From UQRS01 sp964481575 (GTDB lineage Bacteria > Bacillota > Clostridia > Oscillospirales > Acutalibacteraceae), in contig CAYZTR010000056.1 of NCBI GenBank assembly GCA_964481575.1, positions 1 to 10,301 of the forward strand: a stretch of 10,301 nucleotides of DNA, written 5' to 3'. The position numbers were made by a program, and so were the translations under genes. The notes beneath the pieces are model-generated. The model was not told where the DNA came from and searched no databases. It worked only from the letters and a program-made list of their open reading frames with translations. Below are positions 1 to 6,653 of the stretch, one piece after another (position 1 is the first letter of the stretch; each line of letters starts with the position of its first letter).

Positions 1-54
1 ACCCCCGACCTGCTGATTACAAATCAGCTGCTCTACCAACTGAGCTACACCAGC
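1..54 (-). tRNA. tRNA-Thr (anticodon UGU), 3' end cut by window edge
   Basis: Read on the minus strand, the sequence gives a 7-base acceptor strand (GCTGGTG), TA, a D stem GCTC/GAGC with loop AGTTGGTA, and an anticodon stem GCTGA/TCAGC enclosing loop TTTGTAA. The anticodon is therefore TGT, which reads threonine ACA codons. A variable loop AGGTC and the start of the T stem (GGGGG) follow before the window ends. The T loop, the 3' acceptor strand and any CCA lie outside the window. It has its own promoter directly upstream and is not transcribed only from the glycosidase gene. Other tRNAs may follow off the left edge. Confidence 0.95.
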
Positions 55-67
55 AGACAGCTCTAAT

Positions 68-96
68 AATATAGCATAATTCCGCCGCCTTGTCAA
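68..96 (-). promoter_or_regulatory. Sigma-A promoter of tRNA-Thr
   Basis: On the minus strand a perfect -35 box TTGACA (91-96) is followed by a 17-base spacer and a -10 box TATATT (68-73). The predicted start is about 7 bases upstream of the mature tRNA 5' end at 54. The spacing and match are those of a strong housekeeping promoter. Confidence 0.9.
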
Positions 97-135
97 GAGA
101 ATTTCAGAAAAAATCCGAAAATTCGAAGAAAGTTT

Positions 136-179
136 CCCCTCTGTGCTGCCGGTTGGAAAACCGAGCAGCACAGAAGGGG
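136..179 (-). terminator. Long hairpin between glycosidase gene and tRNA-Thr, probable terminator
   Basis: The arms are CCCC (136-139) with GGGG (176-179), CTGTGCTG (141-148) with CAGCACAG (166-173), C149 with G165, and CGGTT (150-154) with AACCG (159-163). The loop is 4 bases (155-158), giving about 18 base pairs with two small interruptions. On the minus strand the stem is followed by a broken T-rich stretch (AAACTTTCTTCG), not a clean U-run, so termination may be incomplete. The position, 130 bases past the glycosidase stop and just before the tRNA promoter, fits a terminator insulating the tRNA gene. A processing or mRNA-end stabilising hairpin is the alternative. Confidence 0.55.
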
Positions 180-311
180 GATATTAGATGTGCAGATGCG
201 GAGTTCCCGTTGTATGGGAAGATGCGCGTGTGAGTGCGGGATACCCGATGACAAAGGTAGGTGTGCGGAAGCGGGGCACCCACCGCAGGGGATAGATGGG
301 AAAAACAGACT

Positions 312-1910
312 TTATTTATGGAATCCTGCAAAGCCGGCGTCCTCGATCCACCGGAAGGTCAGGGCCTTTTCTCCATTGACCAGGTACTGGGTGGGGGCGC
401 AGGTATCGAACCAATCCAGAGGCTCCATATCGTCCTGCTGGACAGAGTTGACGGCGAAGGCTTGCTTCAGGTCAGCTTTCATATCCTCGGTGATAGCTTC
501 CGGCTTCATGGAGCAGAACAAGGGAGAACCGCTATGGGCTACCAGCTCCAGGAACTGCTTATTCATTTTCCAGTCGATGGCGCCGGTGATGCCGACACAG
601 TCGGCGTCGATGGAGAAGAAGGCCCGATTTTGGGCCAGACGGAAGGCCAGCGTATTGACGCCCATAACCATGGTGCGGCCCCATTCAAATCCGCTGGTAT
701 CGTCTCCAGACCGGTGGGCATGTACCAGGCCAGCAGCCAGATGCCCCACCACGTTACAGCCAATCAGCACGGCGCCGTTGGAGTTCTCCCGGATGACCCG
801 GTAGAAGTTCACAATGGCCTGGGCGTTGGTGACGCTGCGATCGTGCCAATGCCAGCCGGAGTGGACATGCTCAATCATATCCATGGGGGTGTAACCGAAG
901 GTGCCCAGGGCGTCAATGGTGGCAAAGTCAAACTTCACCAGTTCATAGCCCCAGGAGGTGACCCGGTTTACATCCTCGGCAATCATTTGCAGAGCGTCCG
1001 GCTCGGTCAGATCCAGATACTTCCGGTTCCGATCGCAGCGGACATGATCGGGAATGAACATTTCATAGGTTTCCAGGGGGCGGATCCAGATGCCGGGCTT
1101 GACGCCTTTGGCCTTCATGGCGGCGGCCAGGCCGGGCATATCAGGGAACCGGCTGTTGCCGCAGTCATAGGGGCGGCCGGCGGCACCATGGGCCAGGGAC
1201 AGAGGCTGCCAGCAGTCGTCAATGACCATGTAGGGGCGATTCTCCAGCCCCTGGGTCAGCTCGGCCAGCAGGTCGGTATCCCGGAGGATCTCCTCTGCAG
1301 AGGAGTTGCCGTAGGCATAATACCAGTTGTTAGAACCGTACACCGGCTCTTTGGGAAGCAGGGGATCGGTGCACATGATGGTGCAGAACCGGTGCAAGAA
1401 CCGGAAGGCATTTTCCCCACGGTTGTTTTGAGCGGAAACAACTGTGGCAGCCTCCAGCACCTTACCGGAGAGGATCACGCCGTCCCCGCCGCAGCGGGTA
1501 TCCAGCCACAGGGTTACTCCCTGCTGGTCCGCTGCCCAGAAAGCAAAGCTGCCGGGGCGCACCTGAACGCCAAAGCCCACGGTGTCGGTTGTGTCGGAGG
1601 CCAGGCAATACCAGGGCATCAGCCGATGAGGCACTGTACCGCGCCATTCCAGGTTACCATATCCACGTTCCACGGCATCCCCCAGGAACCGGACGCCGGA
1701 TGCAAAACTGCCGTTCCAACGCAGACCAATGAACTGAAGGGGGGTATTCTGCGCTACAACCGAGACAGCCAACGCCTCTCCTGCAGAAAATCGCACCGAA
1801 ACATCCCGCCCGGAAAAGGATTCGCCGGTGGGCTGGGCAATAAAATCCCCCTGTTCAGACTTGATCCGAACAAAATCAGGGATCCTTACGACATTGATAT
1901 CAGTAATCAT
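312..1910 (-). CDS. GH36-type alpha-galactosidase-like glycoside hydrolase, cytoplasmic
   Basis: This is a 532-residue protein, close in length to the compact GH36 alpha-galactosidase of Thermotoga maritima (about 550 residues). Residues 1-180 are beta-rich and fit the N-terminal sandwich domain. A TIM barrel begins near YGSNNWYYAYGN (191-202), followed by MVIDDCWQ (228-235). The segment ELVKFDFATID carries the likely catalytic nucleophile Asp328, and HRSGDDTSG carries the likely acid/base Asp403 or Asp404. GH36 enzymes release alpha-galactose from raffinose-type oligosaccharides or related glycans with retention of configuration; the exact substrate is inferred only from the family. No signal peptide is seen, so it should act in the cytoplasm. 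The frame stays open upstream to an ATG at 2051. I chose the ATG at 1910 because it places the nucleophile where the family has it and because promoter-like sequence lies upstream. Its Shine-Dalgarno (GGAAAG, 12 bases away) is weak, so the start is uncertain. The next gene upstream encodes a secreted SGNH protein. Confidence 0.85.
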   Translation of the reverse strand: MITDINVVRIPDFVRIKSEQGDFIAQPTGESFSGRDVSVRFSAGEALAVSVVAQNTPLQFIGLRWNGSFASGVRFLGDAVERGYGNLEWRGTVPHRLMPWYCLASDTTDTVGFGVQVRPGSFAFWAADQQGVTLWLDTRCGGDGVILSGKVLEAATVVSAQNNRGENAFRFLHRFCTIMCTDPLLPKEPVYGSNNWYYAYGNSSAEEILRDTDLLAELTQGLENRPYMVIDDCWQPLSLAHGAAGRPYDCGNSRFPDMPGLAAAMKAKGVKPGIWIRPLETYEMFIPDHVRCDRNRKYLDLTEPDALQMIAEDVNRVTSWGYELVKFDFATIDALGTFGYTPMDMIEHVHSGWHWHDRSVTNAQAIVNFYRVIRENSNGAVLIGCNVVGHLAAGLVHAHRSGDDTSGFEWGRTMVMGVNTLAFRLAQNRAFFSIDADCVGITGAIDWKMNKQFLELVAHSGSPLFCSMKPEAITEDMKADLKQAFAVNSVQQDDMEPLDWFDTCAPTQYLVNGEKALTFRWIEDAGFAGFHK

Positions 1911-2221
1911 AGGAAACACTCGCTTTCCAAAAATCGGTATGTTCTTCATTATAGCGGGGAGGACAGAAAAAATCCAGTCAAAATCCACATTTTTTGTGCC
2001 ATCCGGGAAAAGAGGATAGAATTGTACAAAAAAATGTCCCAAAAAAGTCATAATCGCAACCTTATGAGCCCGGAGTGAAGCTACTTTGGTGTGGGCATGG
2101 GATGGTAGATTGGGGCAGGGGAAAGTTCGTGTGGTGGGATGTGTTGAGTTGCTGCGGGTGGTTGAGATTCATTGAGCTGCTGTGGTATGAGTAGATGGCC
2201 ACACAGTGGGTGGCCGCAATA
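1911..2221. other. Intergenic region upstream of the GH36 gene
   Basis: About 310 bases without a convincing gene. On the minus strand a TATAAT (1948-1953) lies 38 bases before the chosen GH36 start, but no good -35 box sits at normal spacing; TTGACT (1976-1981) is 22 bases away, which is too far. A second weak candidate is TGACTT (2045-2050), 18 bases, TACAAT (2021-2026). The frame of the GH36 gene stays open through this stretch to an ATG at 2051 that has a modest AAGG eight bases upstream, so a 47-residue N-terminal extension cannot be excluded. A small inverted repeat GGCCAC/GTGGCC lies at 2197-2202 and 2210-2215. I saw no catabolite-response (cre) site. Confidence 0.5.
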
Positions 2222-2256
2222 TAAAAAGGGGAGCCGCAGCTGCCGTGGCTCCCCTT
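2222..2256 (-). terminator. Rho-independent terminator of the SGNH protein gene
   Basis: A 10-base-pair stem, AAGGGGAGCC (2226-2235) pairing with GGCTCCCCTT (2247-2256), surrounds an 11-base loop. On the minus strand it is followed by a run of T (complement of 2223-2227). It starts six bases after the stop codon at 2263, so most transcripts should end before the GH36 gene. Confidence 0.9.
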
Positions 2257-2262
2257 GATGGA

Positions 2263-5247
2263 TCAATCGCCTTTACTTGTCCGAATGCCTACGGCCTGGG
2301 ACAGCACCGTGAAACGGTTGCCGTCTGTGTCTTCATAGGTCAAGTAAACCCGGGTATACCGGCTGGTACCAGCGGGAACTGCTACCCGGCGATAGGTGAA
2401 ATGACTGTAGGCAGTTTCCCCGAAGGAACACTTATAGGCTTCGCCCTGCAGAGCGGCGGCCGGGTTCGCGTCCTCTGCCAGCAGCCTGCCATACTGCTCC
2501 ATGGAGGCGGCAGTGGCGGTGACCACCACGCCGTGATCCACCACTTTGTAAGCGGCGTTAAAGGTGGCGAATCCGTCGCCAAAGAAATCCGTCAGATTCT
2601 CATCCCAGGTCAAATCATAGCTGCCGGCTTCCTTGCGCTGGGCTGCGGTGGCGCCGGTTTCGGCAGAGATGGGCTGAGCATACAGCGCCAGCTCATCCAA
2701 CTGGATCATCTTGCCCTCCTGGAAGGTGATGCGGAAATACTGGTAGGTGCCGGGGTTGGCCATGACGAAGGGATATTCCGTATCATTCACATTCCCCATG
2801 CCGGAATTGGTGACTGCATCCAGTTCCACCCAATTGCTGTTGTCCAGGGAGCCTTCCAGGGTCCAGGCGGCGGGGGACCGACCGGACCATGTGGCCGAGT
2901 CGTTGCCGGTGGTCAGAGAATAGCCCGCCACGGCATAGGGGCGGTCGGTCTTCCAGGCTACGGTTCCCACATTGACCTTGCACAGCTTGGTACCCAGATC
3001 CGAATCAAAGAGATTTTCATAGCCCTCCGGGTCGCCGGGGGCCACACCGGAAAGGGGTGTCATTACCGTTTTGTTGTCCAGCTTCTGCAGGGCGTCCACC
3101 GAGGTTGTGGCCTGCAGTTTGGCATAGTTGGTGACGCCGGCCTGTTCATAGGGATTCAGGGCGGCGTAGGCCCATTTGGCGGCGCTGACCGCTGTAAAAT
3201 AGTCCTCACTTCCCTGGCCGGGAATGGAATCAATGGCGGCGATGGCGGCGTTGACCTTTTCCAGATCCACCAGCCCCACCGGCACATAAATCCGGAAGGC
3301 GGCAACGGCGGCTTCCTGCTGCCCGGTCAGATCCGGGTTATTCAGGGCGGAGACATTGAAGGCTCGGTACTGATAACTGCCCCACCAGGCTTCATCCACC
3401 ACCACCTGGGCGGTGCTCACCACGTCGGGACGGCTGGGGGTTGCGGTATCCAGATCGGTCCAGGCCTCCGGGCGGTACTGGTAACCGGCGTCCACCTCAA
3501 TAATGGAGCCCACCGGGATTTCCGCCCGGGTAAAGGTTCGGCCGGAGGCAAGGTAGCTGCTGTTGGAGCCTAGTGCGGCCAGCTGGGCTTTGCCGCCGGA
3601 GTGCCAATAGGTGGAGAAAACCGGCGCCCAATCCAGCAGGGTATATTTGGCCGGGTCAATGGCCAACTTCTGAGTGACCGACACAGTGTAAACATTGGTG
3701 TGTCCGGTTTGGCTGGTGACCAGGTAATGCACTGGCCTGGAGAAATCCTGGGGTTGCGCTGGGTCGGGGGTGACCGTAGCCCCCTGGCTGACGGTGAGTT
3801 CCGGTACTAAGTTGGACAGGTCGGTTCCTTCGATCACGGCAAGGGAGATAGTGTTTTCCCCAACGGCGCAGGGCTGATCCAGCAGCCGGAAGTCTTCCAC
3901 GGTGTTGCCGCCGGCGGGGATGCTGCCGGGTGTTACCGGCACATAAATTTGCAGAATCTCCCGGGCTTGCTCCGCCGTCATGCCGGATAGGCTGCTGCTG
4001 ATATGGGACAGGTTAAAGCCCCGGTACTGGAAGCTGCCCCACCAGGCCTCGGTGACGGTGACGCTGGCGGTGCTCACATTCCCCGGCCGGGCATAAGGGT
4101 TTTTCTGCCCCAGTGCAGCCCAGCCCTCCGGCCGGTACTGATAGCCGTCGGCTACCTGGATCACCGAGCCGACCGGCAGCTGCTCCCTGGAAAAGCGAAC
4201 TCCCGAGGCGATAAAATCTTTGGAATTGCTGGCGGTGGTGGTCAGGACATCATAATTTTGGGCGTCGGTGGAATTCCAGTAGGCATTCACCTGGGGCTGC
4301 CAATCCAGCAGGGTATACGCCCCGGTGTCCGCCAGGGTGGGATAGGTGGAGGCGGTAACGGCCAGGGGGGTCTGGATGGCGTTCCCTACGGCTTCCCGGA
4401 TGGCCGGCAGGTAGGAAAGTGGCACCTCCGTTTGGCTGGGGGTATAGGTCAGGTCGGTGGGCAGCTCCAGCCCCAAGACCTGGCAGATGGTATATATCCA
4501 GGTCAGGCTCACGGTATATCGACCCAACAGGTAACTCATGTGATAGCCGTCCCGGGTCAGGGTGTCCCCCAGGAAGCTGGTGCGCAGGTTCTGAATGGCC
4601 GTCCCTGCCGGGATTACAAAGGAGAAATCACCGTTGGTCAGGATCTTGGTTTGGACGGCGTTGACGATGCCGTTATACATGGTCATTTGATGGTTGTTAT
4701 ACTTGGCGAAATCTCCGTGGGTGGAGTCGGACTGATACGCCCAGGTCATATGCCAGCCTAGCTGCATATTAGGGTTGGTGGCATAGGTTTTGACATAGGC
4801 GATCAGGTTGGTCAGGTCGGCATTATACGTATCGGCCAGGCCGGAATAACCGCTGGCCTGCTGCAGGGTGATGAAGTCCCAATCCTCATCCAGCAGGGCG
4901 GTTTGGATGGAGACGCCGGCGGTGCGCTGGATGGCGCCGGTGGTATTCTTCTGGTACTCATACCCGGCGTAATTGGTATTGGCATTAGACCAATGGGTGG
5001 CCAGGCTGCAGCCGCCCCAATACAGGTTGGCAATGGTAATGTCCTGGAACCCGGCGGCCGCCGCCACCTGGTACAGCCACCGCTGGGCATCCTCCGAAAA
5101 GCTGTTGCCAATGGACAGCAGCTTCAGGCTGCGGCGCTCACTCTGTTCGGACGGTTGTGCTGCAGAATTTGATCCCGATGCCAAGGCAGGACAAACGCCG
5201 CACAAAACAATTAGGATGGATAGGAAAATAGATATAAATTTTTTCAT
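2263..5247 (-). CDS. Secreted SGNH-type (DUF4886-like) putative carbohydrate esterase with duplicated module and F5/8C domain
   Basis: This is a 994-residue exported protein. Residues 1-23 form a Sec signal peptide ending ALA; VLCG is not a proper lipobox. Residues 40-290 match the DUF4886 type of SGNH hydrolase: IGNSFS (46-51, likely nucleophile Ser49), LYWGGCSL (75-82), WDFITLQQ (123-130) and RDGYH (232-236, Asp233/His236). Residues 311-438 and 535-658 are two copies of one module of about 125 residues, sharing YTLLDW, PVGS, GYQYRPE.W, VSTA, EAWWGS.QYR.FN and IYVPV. Between them (447-527) is an Ig-like domain resembling DUF5018-type linkers. Residues 660-722 are a short helical FIVAR-like segment. 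Residues 730-858 fit an F5/8 type C (CBM32-like) carbohydrate-binding domain, and 878-988 are a further beta-rich domain. There is no LPXTG or SLH anchor, so it is secreted or held by glycan binding. The start has GGGGAG seven bases upstream. The esterase function and substrate are family inference, not shown here. Confidence 0.85.
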   Translation of the reverse strand: MKKFISIFLSILIVLCGVCPALASGSNSAAQPSEQSERRSLKLLSIGNSFSEDAQRWLYQVAAAAGFQDITIANLYWGGCSLATHWSNANTNYAGYEYQKNTTGAIQRTAGVSIQTALLDEDWDFITLQQASGYSGLADTYNADLTNLIAYVKTYATNPNMQLGWHMTWAYQSDSTHGDFAKYNNHQMTMYNGIVNAVQTKILTNGDFSFVIPAGTAIQNLRTSFLGDTLTRDGYHMSYLLGRYTVSLTWIYTICQVLGLELPTDLTYTPSQTEVPLSYLPAIREAVGNAIQTPLAVTASTYPTLADTGAYTLLDWQPQVNAYWNSTDAQNYDVLTTTASNSKDFIASGVRFSREQLPVGSVIQVADGYQYRPEGWAALGQKNPYARPGNVSTASVTVTEAWWGSFQYRGFNLSHISSSLSGMTAEQAREILQIYVPVTPGSIPAGGNTVEDFRLLDQPCAVGENTISLAVIEGTDLSNLVPELTVSQGATVTPDPAQPQDFSRPVHYLVTSQTGHTNVYTVSVTQKLAIDPAKYTLLDWAPVFSTYWHSGGKAQLAALGSNSSYLASGRTFTRAEIPVGSIIEVDAGYQYRPEAWTDLDTATPSRPDVVSTAQVVVDEAWWGSYQYRAFNVSALNNPDLTGQQEAAVAAFRIYVPVGLVDLEKVNAAIAAIDSIPGQGSEDYFTAVSAAKWAYAALNPYEQAGVTNYAKLQATTSVDALQKLDNKTVMTPLSGVAPGDPEGYENLFDSDLGTKLCKVNVGTVAWKTDRPYAVAGYSLTTGNDSATWSGRSPAAWTLEGSLDNSNWVELDAVTNSGMGNVNDTEYPFVMANPGTYQYFRITFQEGKMIQLDELALYAQPISAETGATAAQRKEAGSYDLTWDENLTDFFGDGFATFNAAYKVVDHGVVVTATAASMEQYGRLLAEDANPAAALQGEAYKCSFGETAYSHFTYRRVAVPAGTSRYTRVYLTYEDTDGNRFTVLSQAVGIRTSKGD

Positions 5248-5281
5248 AGAACAACTCCCCTTTTTGTATATTTTTTATTAT

Positions 5282-5310
5282 ATTATACAGATGCAAGCAG
5301 AAAAAAGCAA
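5282..5310 (-). promoter_or_regulatory. Probable sigma-A promoter of the SGNH protein gene
   Basis: On the minus strand a perfect -10 TATAAT (5282-5287) lies 17 bases from a poor -35 TTGCTT (5305-5310), in an AT-rich stretch that contrasts with the surrounding genes. The predicted start is near 5275, giving a short leader before the ATG at 5247. The weak -35 box leaves room for an activator, and a palindrome lies just upstream (5335-5373). Confidence 0.6.
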
Positions 5311-5334
5311 CAATAAGATAAAATTCTGGAAAAC

Positions 5335-5373
5335 ATGTCACGATTTTGCAAATGCGTCACACAAATTGTGACA
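5335..5373. promoter_or_regulatory. Candidate operator: clustered GTCACA half-sites upstream of the SGNH promoter
   Basis: GTCACA (5356-5361) and TGTGAC (5367-5372) form a perfect inverted repeat with a 5-base centre. A third half-site, ATGTCAC (5335-5341), lies about two helical turns from the second and pairs in inverted orientation with the outer GTGACAT. The sites are about 60 to 100 bases upstream of the predicted start, the usual place for an activator. The half-sites point outward compared with the CRP consensus, so I do not name a regulator. Confidence 0.35.
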
Positions 5374-5442
5374 TACTGCGGCGTAATATTAACACAAGTG
5401 GGCGGGGATGCTGCAGGGGGAGTAAGCGCTGCATTGGGGGAC

Positions 5443-5476
5443 AAAAATACCCCGACGGCCAGGATGGCCGTCGGGG
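5443..5476 (-). terminator. Rho-independent terminator of yigZ
   Basis: A perfect 12-base-pair GC-rich stem, CCCCGACGGCCA (5450-5461) with TGGCCGTCGGGG (5465-5476), has a 3-base loop. On the minus strand TATTTTTG follows directly. It lies about 50 bases past the yigZ stop codon. Confidence 0.92.
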
Positions 5477-5528
5477 CAGAAAAAGCGGAAATTGGATGGA
5501 AAGGGACGGGGGGCGCGCCAAGGGCGGA

Positions 5529-6152
5529 TTACACCGGGGCGAAGATTTCATTGACCACGTCCAGCGCCACCCGGCCCGCAAAGGTTTCTGTTAGCTCCTG
5601 CTGAAAGGCGGGAACCGCCTGGGTGGGCAGGGTGAAGTTCACCGTGACCCCGGTATCAAAGCTGGAACCGTTGACCTTGCAGCCGCGCCGGTTCAGGAGG
5701 GCTTCCGCAATGGCGTACTGACTGTAGGTGCAGTGGATCACGCAGACCGAACAGGGCTTCATGGTAACCATACCGGCGGCTTCCACTGCCAGCTTGGCCC
5801 CTTTGGAGTAGGCATGCACCAGGCCGCCGGGGCCCAGCTTCACGCCGCCAAAGTACCGGGTTACCACTACCACCACGTCCTGCAGGGCCTCCCCCTTCAG
5901 CACATCCAGGGTTGGCACGCCGGCGGTGCCTTTTGGCTCCCCGTCATCCGAATATCGCTGCAGATTGCCGCAACGCAGGGAATAGGCGTAGACATTATGG
6001 GTGGCGTCCCAGTATTTGCTTTTCAATTCCTGAATAAAGGCGATGGCTTCCGATTCGGCTGTTACGGGCTTGGCCCGGCCAATGAATTTGGAACGTTTCT
6101 CGGTAAATTCCGCCTCGCCATAGGCGGCTACCGTCCGGTATTCGGTTTCCAT
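5529..6152 (-). CDS. yigZ: YigZ/YvyE protein, IMPACT (UPF0029) family
   Basis: This 207-residue protein is the usual full length for the bacterial YigZ/YvyE family. The N-terminal Impact domain carries the family signatures SDDGEPKGTAGVP (68-80) and TRYFGGVKLGPGGL (98-111). The C-terminal half (about 135-205) fits the ferredoxin-like second domain. There is no signal peptide or membrane segment, so it is cytoplasmic. Family members are related to eukaryotic IMPACT, a regulator of translation-linked GCN2 signalling; the bacterial role is poorly defined and the protein is often annotated only as a YigZ family protein. The start at 6152 has a strong Shine-Dalgarno, GGAGG, seven bases before the ATG. 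A weak promoter may lie at 6173-6200 (ATGACG, 16 bases, TATAAA). It is a single-gene unit between two terminators, downstream of rpmE. Confidence 0.93.
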   Translation of the reverse strand: METEYRTVAAYGEAEFTEKRSKFIGRAKPVTAESEAIAFIQELKSKYWDATHNVYAYSLRCGNLQRYSDDGEPKGTAGVPTLDVLKGEALQDVVVVVTRYFGGVKLGPGGLVHAYSKGAKLAVEAAGMVTMKPCSVCVIHCTYSQYAIAEALLNRRGCKVNGSSFDTGVTVNFTLPTQAVPAFQQELTETFAGRVALDVVNEIFAPV

Positions 6153-6333
6153 AGCGGCACCTCCGTACAGGGTTTATAATAGGAACAATATGGGCGTCAT
6201 GGGCGTTTGCCTGACGGCCGGGTGACCCACGGCAAGAGAGGCTTGGTCAGGCAGGGGGCTTGAATTGCCCCGCACTGTTCCAAGGAATGCGATGCAGGAG
6301 CCATGACACTGCAATTTTTACACCTGGACAAGC

Positions 6334-6361
6334 AAAAAGCCGCAACACCAAAGGTTGCGGC
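6334..6361 (-). terminator. Rho-independent terminator of rpmE
   Basis: An 8-base-pair stem GCCGCAAC (6339-6346) with GTTGCGGC (6354-6361) surrounds a 7-base loop. On the minus strand it is followed by TTTTTG. It begins eight bases after the rpmE stop codon. Confidence 0.92.
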
Positions 6362-6369
6362 CTTTACTT

Positions 6370-6576
6370 TTACTTGCTCTGCATACCGAAACGCTTGTTG
6401 AATCTGTCAACACGGCCACCGGTATCAACCAGCTTCTGCCGGCCGGTGAAGAAAGGATGGCACTTGGAGCAAATGTCCAAACGAATGTCCTTCTTGGTGG
6501 AGCGGGTCTCAAATTCATTGCCACAGGCGCACTTCACAGTCACAGTTTCGTACTCGGGATGGATACCCTGTTTCAT
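6370..6576 (-). CDS. rpmE: 50S ribosomal protein L31, zinc-binding type
   Basis: This 68-residue protein begins MKQGIHPEYETVTVKCACGN and carries the L31 hallmark segments STKKDI, CSKCHPF, TGRQK and DTGGRVDRF. Four cysteines, Cys16, Cys18, Cys36 and Cys39, form the zinc-binding set of the C+ form of L31, so this is not the zinc-free paralogue (YtiA/RpmE2). L31 sits at the interface of the large and small ribosomal subunits. A GTG at 6585 would add three residues; I chose the ATG at 6576 because it gives the conserved family N-terminus and has GAGGTG about six bases upstream. It has its own promoter and terminator. It follows spoIIR by 78 bases. Confidence 0.97.
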   Translation of the reverse strand: MKQGIHPEYETVTVKCACGNEFETRSTKKDIRLDICSKCHPFFTGRQKLVDTGGRVDRFNKRFGMQSK

Positions 6577-6611
6577 ACGATTCACCTCGCTTCATTCGAT
6601 TCGCATTGACG

Positions 6612-6640
6612 ATTGTACCACAGTTGCGAAAAAAATGCAA
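6612..6640 (-). promoter_or_regulatory. Promoter of rpmE, overlapped by inverted repeats
   Basis: On the minus strand -35 TTGCAT (6635-6640), a 17-base spacer and -10 TACAAT (6612-6617) with an upstream TG (extended -10 form) make a good sigma-A promoter. An A-tract immediately upstream of the -35 could act as an UP element. A perfect 7-base inverted repeat, CAGTTGC (6621-6627) and GCAACTG (6637-6643), covers the -35 box and spacer and may be an operator. Confidence 0.75.
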
Positions 6641-6653
6641 CTGTTTTTTTCGA

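Noticed and set aside
261..2078. 605-residue open frame on the plus strand over the GH36 gene
   Set aside because: It is the antisense shadow of a clear GH36 coding frame in GC-rich DNA; its composition is low-complexity (Gly, His, Gln rich) with no recognisable domain.
2197..2215. GGCCAC/GTGGCC inverted repeat as a second terminator
   Set aside because: It has only six pairs and no T-run on either strand; the stronger terminator at 2222-2256 already explains transcript ending.
2206..3573. 455-residue plus-strand open frame, and another at 4003-4761
   Set aside because: Both are glycine-rich antisense shadows of the secreted SGNH protein, whose signal peptide, domains, ribosome binding site and terminator are all on the minus strand.
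2263..5247. Lipoprotein signal in the SGNH protein
   Set aside because: The cysteine at residue 16 is preceded by IVL, lacking a small residue at -1, while ALA at 21-23 fits signal peptidase I.
5345..5374. Classical CRP/FNR or Rex operator upstream of the SGNH gene
   Set aside because: The half-sites read GTCACA then TGTGAC, outward-facing, the reverse of TGTGA-N6-TCACA, and the centre does not fit Rex (TTGTGAA-N4-TTCACAA).
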